Of a DNA stretch of 37,293 nucleotides, positions 1 to 11,690 are shown piece after piece; position 1 is the first letter of the stretch, and each line of letters starts with the position of its first letter. The notes beneath the pieces were generated by a model. That model saw only the letters and a list, made by a program, of their open reading frames with translations. It was not told the origin of the DNA and made no database searches. Position numbers and translations under genes: made by a program. The stretch spans positions 44,462,504 through 44,499,796 of the forward strand of contig CM044506.1 in the NCBI GenBank assembly GCA_024364805.1. The letters are read 5' to 3'. The stretch comes from Euprymna scolopes (taxonomy: Eukaryota; Mollusca; Cephalopoda; Sepiida; Sepiolidae).

Positions 1-433
1 GAAATCGGTGGGTAAAATACTGCAGGAGTACCGAAAAGGTTGTTTATTTTCGATTATTATGAAATAAGGTTGTGTCTGAAAATTTATTATATGCTAACTG
101 TCCATGCCTGATGCTGCCCAGGAAAGAGTGAACTTATTTTAGTTTCTAATTGTTATTTGGTTGAATATTTATAAACTTGTACAAAAATAGGAAACAAAAT
201 TATTTATGAGGGAGATGATTATAATTGTACTCGCTGTTCACAGTGCTCAGCAGCAATTCAGTATCACAATCATTAAGGAGGAACTACTTCACAGTCTCAG
301 TCTCCTCTACTACATCTCTAAAGTGCCCTCCCCCCAACCAGAGTTTGTATTGGTAATGATGTAAGATACATTTCTGTCCAACATTTATCATTCCTTTTTA
401 ACCTGATTCAGGTTTTACATATTTTTTAAACTT

Positions 434-440
434 ATAAAAA

Positions 441-511
<71 letters not shown>
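434..511. repeat. Poly(A) plus (AT)n microsatellite
   Basis: A run of about 14 A is followed directly by a perfect AT dinucleotide array of roughly 62 bases. The A-run to AT junction is typical of the tail of an old retroposed element, but no body can be recognised upstream. The length is likely unstable in assemblies. Confidence 0.95.
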
Positions 512-515
<4 letters not shown>

Positions 516-784
516 TAAAGCATACAAATCTTTATATTCTTCAATAAAAATATGTGTTATTTCCCTTGATCTTTTGTCAGTCAAAATTGAAAAATATTTC
601 TAGTTTACTTCTTGTCTAGGCAGGACTGCATATTTATTTTAATAAACTGTCCACGAGGCATTTGTAAGCAGTGTGATGATGTATGAAAATAAAATCTGGT
701 CAGTGCTGGTAACGAATATGTGTTGCATGGAGAGAAATAATATGAGAATGATACAATAGATTTCTAATGCAAGTCTTAAAGACA

Positions 785-1805
785 GGCTTAGATCTGATGA
801 CTTCAGAGAAAGATTAAATCTGGACAGTATATCTTGATATCGTTACATTAAGAGAATGGATATTGTGCATATCTGTGGTTTATTTGTTTGATTAAAAAAT
901 TTGTGCTAACAGATTTAAATTATCACAAGAAATGGAAATAGTTTTATTTTGGGGTTATTTTGCAAATTACATTTAAACAAATAGAACCTGTGGAAATTCT
1001 ACGGTAGTTGAACATTGTTAAAACCCATTATAAGTAAAACGAATAAAAAATAAAATAAAACGAATAATGACAAATTTAAAACAATTTTTTGGCAGATTCT
1101 TTTTTTAACCTTTTAAAGCTAAAAAGAATTGATTTTAAAAAATTAGATTTTCTTTCAATGAAAATTCTACAAAAAACACATTTTTTTTTGTTTCTTTTTC
1201 TGAATATTTTTTTATATAAATTATAAAGGAACAGATGTCAATTCTCTTGCACATTTTTTTATAATTGAAAAAAAACTATAATAAAAAAAACTTAGTCTCT
1301 TCTCAAACAACTTTTTTTTTAATTTTAAAATAAAATAGCCAATTTGAAACTAAACAAACAGCCATTTTTTATTTTTTTTTATTTTTGGAGAGAAAATGGT
1401 TTTAATGATTTTTAATTGATAAAGAGTGACTACAAAGGGAGGTAATTCGTTTTTCAATAATTAATGTTTGCGATCATGTTTTTTTTTTTTGTGATACTAG
1501 ACAAACAGAGAGGTAAATTAATATTTAGATACTTGTTTTTTGAGGGCTTATTTTTTATGGCTTTCTTAAATTTGAACAGTATAGGGAGATGTGTGCAGAA
1601 CAGGAGACTTTAATGGTATAATCACATTTAAAGAATGGATGAGAGTTTTTGGGTTTGTAGATGGAGAAGAGTCGAAGTAGCAGGTGAAGGCTAATGAAAA
1701 TGTGTGAGGAAGTGATATGGACAAACTTGAGAGAGGGATAAATAAATACCCAACCAGAAAAAGATTAGTTTGGAAGTCTAATTTATACAACTCACTATGT
1801 CTGTG
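785..1805 (+). mobile_element. Decayed RTE-like LINE 3' fragments
   Basis: Two pieces, about 785-860 and 1570-1805, match the better copy at 27940-28195. Shared words include TTAGATCTGATGAC, GAGACTTTGATGGTAT-like, AGAATGGATGAGAGTT and TTAGTTTGGAAGT. In the better copy the + strand reads as a WYDHVDRMDE-type sequence followed by a basic, Pro/Gly-rich stretch and a LVWKS-like end, which resembles the C-terminal tail of RTE-type LINE polyproteins. Here the frame is broken by stops. The roughly 700 bases between the pieces are unrelated AT-rich DNA. The open frame on the minus strand here is antisense to the element and is not a gene. Confidence 0.5.
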
Positions 1806-2059
1806 TGTCTTCATTTTTCAAACTGCATCTCGTCCAAAATGCTAGGTCGCAGAGTAGTGCGAGGTAGGTTAAATGATTGCATTTTAGTAGATTGCTTTTA
1901 TTTTTTGGGAATTTTAGCTGGTAAAAATCTCTGCTTAGGGGTCAAAATTTAAAAAAATTGGAACTTTCCACGTGTAAGTCAGCTAAATGTACGCATGCAC
2001 AAATATATGCATTTACATGCTATAGTTGGTTTATTTTTAACTATTTCTTATCCATCTGA

Positions 2060-2306
2060 CAATAGCTCAAATGGTAATACCTAAGGCTGGAGCGCTATAT
2101 GTTTTGGTTTTGATTCTAGCTAATGCTACACAAGTCTTTTTTTTCTTTTTTTTTTTTTTTTAACTTTTGAAATTACTACTATAGATTAGTTACGATATAC
2201 TAATCAAGAGAATTGATTCTATAGTAATCAATAAGAAATTTGCATGAATTAAAATGTTATGTTTAAGCGTATTTTATGACCAGAGAATGTCTAGCACCCA
2301 GCTAGT
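2060..2306 (+). repeat. tRNA-like repeat ending in GCTAGT (ACTAGC family, degraded)
   Basis: A box A-like TAGCTCAAATGG (about 2063-2074) is followed about 40 bases later by a box B-like GGTTTTGATTC (2105-2115), the layout of an RNA polymerase III promoter from a tRNA. A T-run and an AT-rich body follow. The right end reads CTAGCACCCAGCTAGT, a decayed form of the CCGGGTACCCC-GCTAGT end seen at 6280-6307. The body from about 2190 to 2300 aligns by eye with 26470-26587. I see no matching TATATAGA-type end on the left, so this copy is truncated or rearranged. Confidence 0.5.
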
Positions 2307-2448
2307 CAATTTCAAAAAGTCGTCCAACACATAACATCATGTAAAATAGACGTTAAACGAATGAGGAGGAAAAAATAGTTTTTGTCTTCTTCCAATATTT
2401 TTATTTTCATCCTCTAAATGATTATTTCTTTCTGTCTTTAAATTTTAG

Positions 2449-2696
2449 ATGGTAGTGCAGCTCCTGCACCCGCAGCGGCGCCTGCACCTGCTGCACCAAC
2501 ACCAGCAGCTACACCACCACCACCACCACCACCCCCAGCTCCACCTGCTACTTCATCTTCGGGACCAATTCCTACGAGTCCTCCGCCTGTACCTCCTGTG
2601 CCTGCTCAACCCATCGCAAGTACTCCTGTTTCTGCTGTTCAGATTGCACAGCCTGCTGCAGCCTCTGCACCCGTTTCTGCCAGGACGGAACAGCGT
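2449..2696 (+). CDS. DLST: DLST exon: Pro/Ala-rich interdomain linker
   Basis: The exon is entered after TTTTAG and left at GTAAGT. It starts with the last two bases of a codon and ends on a codon boundary. Read from 2451 it gives [20 protein letters not shown], eight prolines in a row, then [15 protein letters not shown] and further Pro/Val/Ala repeats to ARTEQR. This composition is the flexible linker joining the lipoyl domain to the catalytic core, which lets the lipoyl arm swing between E1, E2 and E3. The sequence itself is poorly conserved in the family, so the call rests on composition, splice sites, phase and position just before the catalytic exon. An ATG at the exon start opens a different, Leu/His-rich frame that is not the product. 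Confidence 0.9.
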
Positions 2697-5600
2697 GTAA
2701 GTACATTTGCAGTTTTTACAAGTTTTTTTTTATTATTATTATTCATTCTCGTCCAATTTCTTTATACAGTAGTGCATGTCAAATTGTATGCATTGAATAG
2801 CATCAGCTAATACATTCGATGGCAGACACATATGTTTATATCACAAATAACTAATTGACTAAAACATGTACACATCTTCAAAGATATTCAAATTATATCT
2901 TGATGCTCTTGCATTTTGTGCACCAGATTTCCATAAATGTTGGCTCAGACTCAATTAGCAGCTGACGTAAACTGCCAGAATATACAGAGTGATGATCATA
3001 TTGATCAGCCAGTCAAAAAAGTGATAACAAATGTGCTTAGCCAATAAAAATCAAAGCAGACGACTTTTAATAATTTAGAAGAAAAAAATTTAGTTTTAGT
3101 CACGCACAAATTTAATCCGTCCAAACCTAAACCCTAAAAGAAAAATTTAGTTTTTGATTATGCTTAGATTTAATCAGTCCAAATCTAATCCCGAACTCTT
3201 AAAATTCTCTTGACAAAAATGTTTCTGTTTAAAGTAAAAGAAAAAATAAGTGTCTTCTAAAAGTGTGTGACTATCTTTTACTTCAAATTTCCTGCTCAAA
3301 ACTGTGCAAAGCACATGTGGAACCACGGCAACAACATGTATATTTCTCTTCTTCTCTGAGCCATCACCTCCTCCATAGCACCAAAATGAAGAAAAGAAAA
3401 AAAATCATGGAGAACTTCCTACCCTAATGAAGCTATTTTTAGCGAAATATTGGACTTACAACAAGAACAAAAAAAAGTAAATAAAAATGATTTTATCATT
3501 ATTTCCGACACTTAAGTTTTCAAATTTCTCAATTAAATGTTTCTATTTATTTAAAACAAAAAAAAAATTTCTATTTATTTAAAGCAAAAAATAAAATCTT
3601 TCTATTTATTATAAACACAAAATAATTTTTTTTTTTTTATGAAACTTATGGTAAGTTATTGTTCTATTTCAATTTATTGTTTTTCGATTTTTTTTAATGT
3701 AATTAGTATCCCATAAATGTTATTTTTTTAATATAATTAGTCTCCATAAATGTTATTTTTTTTCCTAGTGTTTTTAAATTCGATTGTCGTTTGGCATATT
3801 CTAATGGTATATATCAGCTGCCAGACGAGCCAGAGTAAACACCATGGAAATCCAGTACACAAAGTGCGAAAGTGCCCATATCTCAGTAGATAATAAAATG
3901 GTTGAAAAAATAATCCGTAGATTTTGTGTTTCTTGGATCAGTAACCCCAGTTAATCTTTGTGACCTCCTACTGCTCTTACCAGCTAGTGCTGGGAATTAA
4001 AGCTTTGCCCATTTTAATAATATTCATGAGAACAAAGGAATTCAGAAATATGCCCATCATAACAAATATGTCCAGTTGTTGGCTTCTGCAAATATTTTAG
4101 AATGCATTGATAGTTTGTGGATATGCAAGTGAAATATGGACTATACCGGTAGATCATGATAGGGAGGTCAATGTCTTTGAAGTGAAATGTTTAAGAACTA
4201 CATTTGGAGTAACTTTGCAAATACCAAAAGGACAGTCACTAAAAAAATGGATTGACCATATCATAAGTGTCAGAATTTTGTTTTCAAACATGTGATGAAG
4301 ACTACAGATTAAGTAGAATCTATCCTATCAATGACACTGAACTAACTCGGATATCTTTCAGCAAGGTGTTTACACTTTATCCACTCTACTAACATCTTTA
4401 CCAACTTTTTTTTCATCCCTATCAATTATTCAAGTATTATTTTGTAATTAGCATAACCTCAGATGTTCAATGTCTAAAATTGAAAAATTAGATTCAGTGC
4501 TTATTTAGAATTACACTTCATTAAAAAAAAAAAAAATTCTTTATAATCTTTGTCAGGGAACGAAGATGTCATATCCCAAAAACCATATAAATTGATCAAG
4601 AAGATTTTTTTGAATTACGAAAATCAAATTTTATAGTTTATAATGATTAAAAAGTTTTAATAAATTTGAATACAAACAAAATGTTTATAGTCAGATTGAA
4701 TTGTTGTGCTTGAAGTTTGGTAAAATTTAAATCAGTATGACTGCTCCCGGCCTCATCCTAGTTTATTCATAAAATTTGATTTTCTTAATTAAAAAAATAT
4801 ATATTACTTGATCAATTTACATAATTTTTGGAAGAACCTAAACCATAAAGATTTTTCTGTATTTTTGTTTTTTAACTAAGTCTAAGTCAACACCAAAGAT
4901 TCATTATTTGGGGGGTCAAATGGCCATTTCTATCATTCCGTATCATCTAGAGGTACATGCATCGCTTCATGTTATCATGTAGTTTGTTTACTAGCCAATA
5001 AAGAGAAGTTTGTCTTTTTTATCACAAAGTTACTTCCCTTACATTGATTTAAGTTGTGTGTGTGTGTCCAGAGAGAGGAATGGAGTGGGCAAAGAAGAAA
5101 GAGGAAGGGGGGGGGGGATAGTTATGTTACACAGGCAATGTCAGATAGCCCTGCTAGTTTATCAATAAAAGCTAGAAATTATTTTTAACTTGAAATTCTT
5201 TTGAATTCTGATTTTTTATTTTTTATTCCAGGTTAAAATGAGTCGCATGAGGACAAAAATTGCCCAACGGTTGAAAGATGCTCAGAACACATGCGCCATG
5301 TTGACTACATTCAATGAAATTGATATGAGGTATTTCTTTTGTGGTTATTTTTTACTTGTTTCAGTAAAAGCTGGTATTAACGTCGATAACAATGTTGGAG
5401 AACTGATGCGTTTAAGTTTTTAAATCATGAACGCTGACAAGTTCAAAGAAAACAATTTTTTTTAAAAGGAGTTAATCACATCTTTTCAAAACATTATTTT
5501 GTGTGATTAAATTTGAACATTTTAGAAAACTAAATAACTAATTTTTTATTAAATGGAAACTTTTTGCTTGTTGTATTTATTTATTTTTCTGAGATTTTCG

Positions 5601-8339
5601 GCGTCATCCAACCTAATCTCTATATAAATAAAATGAACTCATTTTTTCCCGTCTGATTTTGACATTAATAGGATTAAAAATCAAGATATTTCATGCAAAT
5701 ATAATATGCACAAACGGCAGAACAATATCTGAGGTGTGTTATAGGCTTATTATTTCTCAAATTCCTCGATAATCTTAGATTTCTATACTTTTTCTGCTGA
5801 GAAGTCACGGCCAAAATCGGTTAAGATCAATGGAAGTGGTAAAATATTTTCTCTCTAATAAATTCCTCCTCCCCCTGCCACCACTTAACACCGTTTGGGG
5901 ATCGTTCACAAGGAACAGTTGAGAAGAGAACACCGGTTTGGCTTCGTAGTTCTTTCATGTGAAGTTATTTAAAATCACTAAACTAAGCTGTAGTGCTCTG
6001 TGGCGTAGTGGTTAGCGTGCTGGACAATTCACATTATATTTTCACGTTCGCGCCGACCTACCGTAGTCGTTTTTTTTTGTTTTTTTTTTTTTTTTCCTAA
6101 ACAACTGGAATGGACTTTTCTTGGTGGCCGAACTGTTAACGTTGCAGATGTTTTGTTTTTTTTTTCACACTTTATTTTCCTACTTTTACTCATGACTCCG
6201 GGTTTGATCCTTCCTACTTACCTACCATAACATTTTTTAAAACTCCCCCCCCCCCCCCCCCCGTCCCGGAAACAAACACTCGGGCAACGCCGGGTACCCC
6301 CGCTAGTCATAAAATAAAACTTTGTAATTTTGCCTTTATTTTTTTTCTTCATTTTGTTGGTGGCCCCCTAAAAGATAAAAATTGTATGTCCATTCTTGTT
6401 GACAAAGGGCTGCTGTCCCTTTACTTAACATCACCAATAAAATAAAGAAAAATAGGTGCTTATTTAAGAAAACAAAAATAAAGAAAAATCTTTGTGGTGT
6501 ACCTACTTGTCATGGCATGAAGATGCTATAATCCAAAAATGATGGAAATTCATCAAGTAGTTTTGTTTTTATTTAAGAAAATCGAAATTTATAGGTTTTA
6601 CTAATTAGGTATTTTTACTTGAAGACTAAACTGAAAGAAATAATTGAATTGAGTTGTCTCCCCTTTGTGAGATGTCCGCCATTGAATTCAAACAAACATG
6701 GCGGATGTTTTCTTCTGTCATAGCGCACATCATAAAATCAAATTATATGATTTTTGGAATATGCCATCTTCATCCCATGACAGGTACATACATCACAAAA
6801 ACTTTATTGCATTTTTTTTTTTACTTAAAATTTTAATTATAAGTGCAAGCCTAAAAAAAGCATCGAAAAATACATCGTCTTCTGTTATTAGGGTAGATGA
6901 CATTGAAAAATATAATTAAACAATTTTTTCATTTAAAAAAAAAATTATACAACATTACTCAGTTTTCTAAAAGTATTCAAATTTAACCTTACGAAATAAT
7001 GCTTTTAAAATATATGACAAACTCCTATTCAATTTTTTTTATTCAGTTTTTACGCCAACCATGCAATATGTTTTAGATTTTACTTAAATACAATCAACAA
7101 ATCAGACATACAATTTTTAAAACTTTATAATGTAATGTGAACAAACATTTAATCCTTTATAAATCTTCTATTACAGTAACTCTTTATGCTTAAGTGACAA
7201 TATGCCTTTGACCTGAATAAAATCATCATCATCATTATTATCATCATCATCATCTTTGGTTTAATGGTCATTTTCGATGCTGGCATGTGTTGGAAACCTT
7301 TTAGAAATTGACTTTCTAACTAACCTATCTCTAGTCAGGTCTGTATTTATTAGTGTTGACATGATTAATTGGAATCAAGAATCAAAAAAGTTGGAAATTA
7401 GGCGAGTATTGGAATTGGAAAATTTTGTGCTTATTTTTTGATGCAAAAAACGATTATCTTTATTGTATTTATGTTTCCTTTTTGTTTAAAACTTCCATGG
7501 CTCATAGGAATGATGAAATAATATTCATTGATGTTAAACTAATAGTAAAACTAAAATTTATAGATCATTCCTGCAAGTGTAATTTCATGTTTTCAAAAAT
7601 ATATGCACATATTAAATTGTTTTTTTTTTCAGTAATTTTACCACAAAAAGCAATTGAATATGTGCATATATTTTTCACAAGCGTGACATTACACTTGTAG
7701 GATTGATCTATAAATTTTAGTTTTACTGTTAGTTTAAAATCAATAAATAATAAAAATCAACACAAATAGTTCAAGAAAATTACTAAAACAAATTAAAATC
7801 GAATAAAACCTTGATTTAAAAATGATTTTTGACGAATGCTTGAAAAATAGCCTTTCTGACCCTTGTATCTTTCATATCCTGAAAATTTTTTCATATGCAG
7901 GGGTGAAAAAAGTTTTACATCACGTTTCATAAGCTAATAATTTTGTAAGCAGTGTCTTTCGTATCTAGAGGTTTTCTATATTGTTGCAATATTTTTGAAC
8001 TGTTAATGGGGTATGATCCCACACAGTCGGGAGATTCTATTTATAAATTATGCTGCTATAAACTGACAAATCAAATTAATTCACATTCTGCTACCAACCA
8101 ATCAGAAACCAGAATTGCTCCATAAAAATTAAACCTTTTCTGTAGCAACTTTGCATATGTTTTCTTCGTGTCAAAACATGAATCTTTGCTCTGTGGCTTC
8201 TAACTCGAGAACTGTCTACTGAGAACCAGTCACCTCCAAGACTTGTATAGAACAACTAACCATTGGAAACTGTTCTGTCTACTGGGAACCAGTCATCTCA
8301 AGGACTTGTGTAAACTATTCTGAAATAAACATGGCTTAC

Positions 8340-8385
<46 letters not shown>

Positions 8386-9554
8386 TTTATCCTTTCTTAG
8401 AGTAACTATGCAGAAAGCAATACTATTATATATTATCTTATAGATTTTTAAAATATTTAAAAAGAGATAATTATTATATTTTTTTTTTAAACTCTTTTTC
8501 ACTCCAAAAAAGGCATATTGTCACTTGGGATTGTGTTTAACAGGGGATTGTGGGAAGTTGAGTAGCGAGATGTCTGTTCACATTACATTTAAACTTCTGC
8601 ATCTTAGTACAGTCATAAAAGCAGGAAACAGGAAGGGCAGTTCAAAGTCTAGCAGTCCATGAGAAGAAACTCTTCAAGAGACCTGAACAGTTAAAAGGTG
8701 GGATTTTACTGCTTGTTGGGTTAGGCATTAGTATGTACATCAAGGGGAACAAATGTTATGAGTTCATCAGAGCACGTTTCCTTAAAGTACTTGTAAAACA
8801 AATACGTATATTATCTTATAGGTTTTACAAAGAAATTATTTATTGTCTTATGTGTGTGTAAGCAACATTGAATCTGGTCAGTACTAAAATGGGTGACCAT
8901 TTGAGAATACCAGGTGCTGTATGTGCTCTGTTTATCTCTGCATTGTTTTCAATTGTCCTGGATTTCTCCTTGCCACTGGGATCGAATAGTACCAACTCAG
9001 GGGTAGGTGTTTATCTCTTTCCCGTGGCAAGAGGATAAGTTGATGAATAAAGATGAATTTTATCCTTTCTTAAGAGTAATTATGCAGTAAGCAGTGCTAT
9101 TATGCAGTATAGTATTTTAAAAATAAATTATTTAGTGTCCTATTTTTATCGTTATTTCCATGGCAAGTGCTCGTCTGAGCTCCATTCTCTGGTCTCCCCC
9201 CTCGCCAATCTTTCACGAAAAACACCCGACTAGCTGAAACCACTGTCAATAACTTTCCCCACTCTTTATCCGTGCCTAAATCAAAATGTAGATTCCATGA
9301 ACAAAGCTTCTTTCTTAGAACTGCACGGCTGTGGAACTCTCTGCCGCTTGCCTGTCCCCCCCCCGCCCCGAATTCAACTTGGATGTCTTCAAGTCCAATA
9401 CAAACAAATTCCTGATGAACCGCCTCCTTAAGTAATGACACCTTATCAAATCCCCAATACTAACTATTACTACGATACTATCCTATTGATTACTGGGCAC
9501 ACAATAACTCTTATCCCCGAGTGACTCCTGGGCCTTGATAAGTGGTGACCCCCA

Positions 9555-9591
<37 letters not shown>

Positions 9592-11637
9592 AATGGGTTA
9601 ATCCAGGGTAACCCTCTGCTGGTTAGTAATGGCAGAAGTTCCCTGAACTTACTACATCCATTCCTAATTAATGATCTTCCAATCATTTGTTGTTCATTAG
9701 TCTATGCTAGGGGTTCCTAATTTTGGGGTGCTCCCATGGGGTGTAAGATAATATTCCAGAAGGTTTGTGAAAAGTTTAAATAAAAAATAGGATATTGGCT
9801 ATATGGCACTCTTGTGTGTGTGTGTTTTTTGTCTTTTTCTTTTTGTCTCTCTCTTTTAAAGCAATGTACTAACTTGTTGCTTTCATTTTAGGATGATTTT
9901 TATTAAGTGGCCATTAAATACATAACTGAATAGATTTAATCCAACCATTTATGTAACTGCGAGTTAAGAATGTCCTAAAGTTTAGGACAGTGGTTCCTAA
10001 CATTTTTTAAAGGTTCATTTTAATGTTAATTTATGATGTGTTTCTTGGCGATATATATAGTTTGCAAATTATATTAAAGAATAAAGTTAAAATTTTCTTT
10101 TGATAAAATATTAGTTGAAATTTGCAAAACTTATCCTTGGACACAATATGAATTTTTAGTAGGTGCGATGATTGAGGGAAATTTCTTGAAGGGTGCAGAC
10201 CAAAATAAGGTTGGGAACGACTAGTCCACACACACAATACGATTATCCATGAAAGCACTATCAGTACTCATTAACTTTTTTCTTTTTTTCATCCTTCAGC
10301 AACATCATGGAAATGAGAAAGATCCACAAAGATGCATTTTTGAAGAAACACAATCTCAAACTGGGCTTCATGTCAGCGTTTGTGAAGGCATCTGCCCACG
10401 CTTTGCAGGATCAGCCGAGTGTGAATGCTGTGATTGATGCTAACGAAATCATCTACCGTGACTATGTTGACATCAGCGTTGCCGTGGCAACTCCCAAGGT
10501 ATGAACAAATTACAAAGAAAAACTCTTTTGATTAATTATTAAAACGTAATAGTCTCGCTATGGCGTCATGTTTTTGTTCAGTTATTGTAATATCAGTGAT
10601 GAAAGTCTTGTAGGTTTTTCTGTAATTCCAGGTTTTCAAAACTTATACAAAATACAGACCGTATTTTCAAGTTAAACGTTATTTTTACAGTATTTTTAGT
10701 TTATTAAATTGTTAGGTAAAAATACAGAATAGTTACAAAACAGCCTCCCCTCTTCATGTTAAGAATAGGTTTCTAAATAATGTTATTATTTCAATACAAC
10801 CCTTAAACTTAGAAAGCCATTCTTGACATGTGGCGGGGGCTTTTACCTAACAAATTTGATAAAGGAAAGAATACTTGTGTAGTTTACAGACCATGCTATT
10901 TTTTTAGATAGTGTTAAGTTACATTCAGTTTTTACAATATCTTTTATTTATCAAAATTGTTAGGTGAAAGTATAGAATAGTTTAAAAAAAAAAAAAAAAC
11001 TCACTCCTCCCTATGTTAAGAATGGTTTTCTATATAATGTTATTATTTCAGCACCGTCCATATTCTGCATAAGTACCCAAATTTTAGATTTAATCAAAGG
11101 CTTCAAATTGAGAAAAGAAACTGAAGAAAGCAGAAGACTTGAAAATCAAGTTGACTTCCACAAAGTCAACTAAAATAATTCATCAATGAAAACAAAACAC
11201 AAAAATAAAATTCACAGAAAATTATCGAATAGAATTTTAATAAAAAAAAATCAATTAAATTGACTGTTTAGAGTCAACAAACTCCGGATCACAAAACAGC
11301 ATGATGACTTCATATTAGAACAGAGAAATGATAAAGTAGGAGCAGAGGTTTTAGAGTATATCTATGATGAGAGAAAATACAGATGAAAACCAGATAATCA
11401 AAATTTAGTTCTAGCCAGCTATCATACTTCCTAACTTTCAGCGTAGTACTACCAGAAGCGGTGACAAGGCAAATCAGTTTCTTCGCTTTTTTTTCTCTCC
11501 CGCCTATATCTCCTCTGTGCATCTACTCTTCTTTTATTACATATTTCCGATCTTTCTGTTTTCATTAATAATCATTGAAAAGTTTTTTCAGTCTTATTTT
11601 AATTTAGAATTATTGAAATTAGTTGTTTTGTTTTTGG

Positions 11638-11690
<53 letters not shown>

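Larger units (their letters stand above)
1..2448 (+). other. DLST: Upstream DLST intron (partial)
   Basis: This is the 3' portion of a phase-1 intron: the exon at 2449 opens with the last two bases of a split codon, after a pyrimidine-rich stretch and TTTTAG. It is AT-rich with many A and T homopolymers. The only structures I can name in it are the (AT)n tract, RTE-like LINE scraps and a tRNA-like repeat, all listed separately. From about 900 to 1560 I see only AT-rich sequence with one AAAGGGAGGTAATT word near 1435. No further exon was found, so the lipoyl-domain exons must lie to the left of the window. Confidence 0.75.
2697..5231 (+). other. DLST: DLST intron, phase 0, 2535 bases
   Basis: The donor is GTAAGT and the acceptor TTATTCCAG. 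Inside I can name a LINE scrap (4085-4300) and a foldback element (4495-4893). From 2700 to 3840 there is only AT-rich sequence, with the phrase TCTATTTATTTAAA repeated three times near 3540-3610 and ATGTTATTTTTTT twice near 3717-3765. A T-rich tract precedes the acceptor. Confidence 0.85.
5330..10299 (+). other. DLST: DLST intron, phase 2, 4970 bases
   Basis: The donor is GTATTT and the acceptor TTTCATCCTTCAG. It holds an ACTAGC-family element, foldback copy 2, a long hairpin repeat, a LINE 3' end on the minus strand, a 5S-derived SINE, a LINE 3' end on the plus strand and a hAT-like MITE, all listed separately. Remaining stretches (6860-7215, 7750-8340) are AT-rich with no recognised structure. 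A hAT-type end, TAGGGGTTCCTAA, also occurs near 9708. Confidence 0.85.

Noticed and set aside
785-830. Plus-strand CTGATGAC near 795 (and its copy near 27950) as hammerhead cores
   Set aside because: Both lie at the same point of an RTE-like LINE fragment and lack a stem II and matching stem I.
2449-2700. Open frame starting [11 protein letters not shown], Leu/His-rich
   Set aside because: It is the wrong frame of the DLST linker exon. The frame that keeps phase with the next exon is the Pro/Ala-rich one, and the ATG is the tail of a split codon.
9100-9441. 113-residue minus-strand frame
   Set aside because: It is antisense to the lineage-A LINE tail, which reads RLWNSLP...NKFLMNR on the plus strand and has a plus-strand poly(A) tail.
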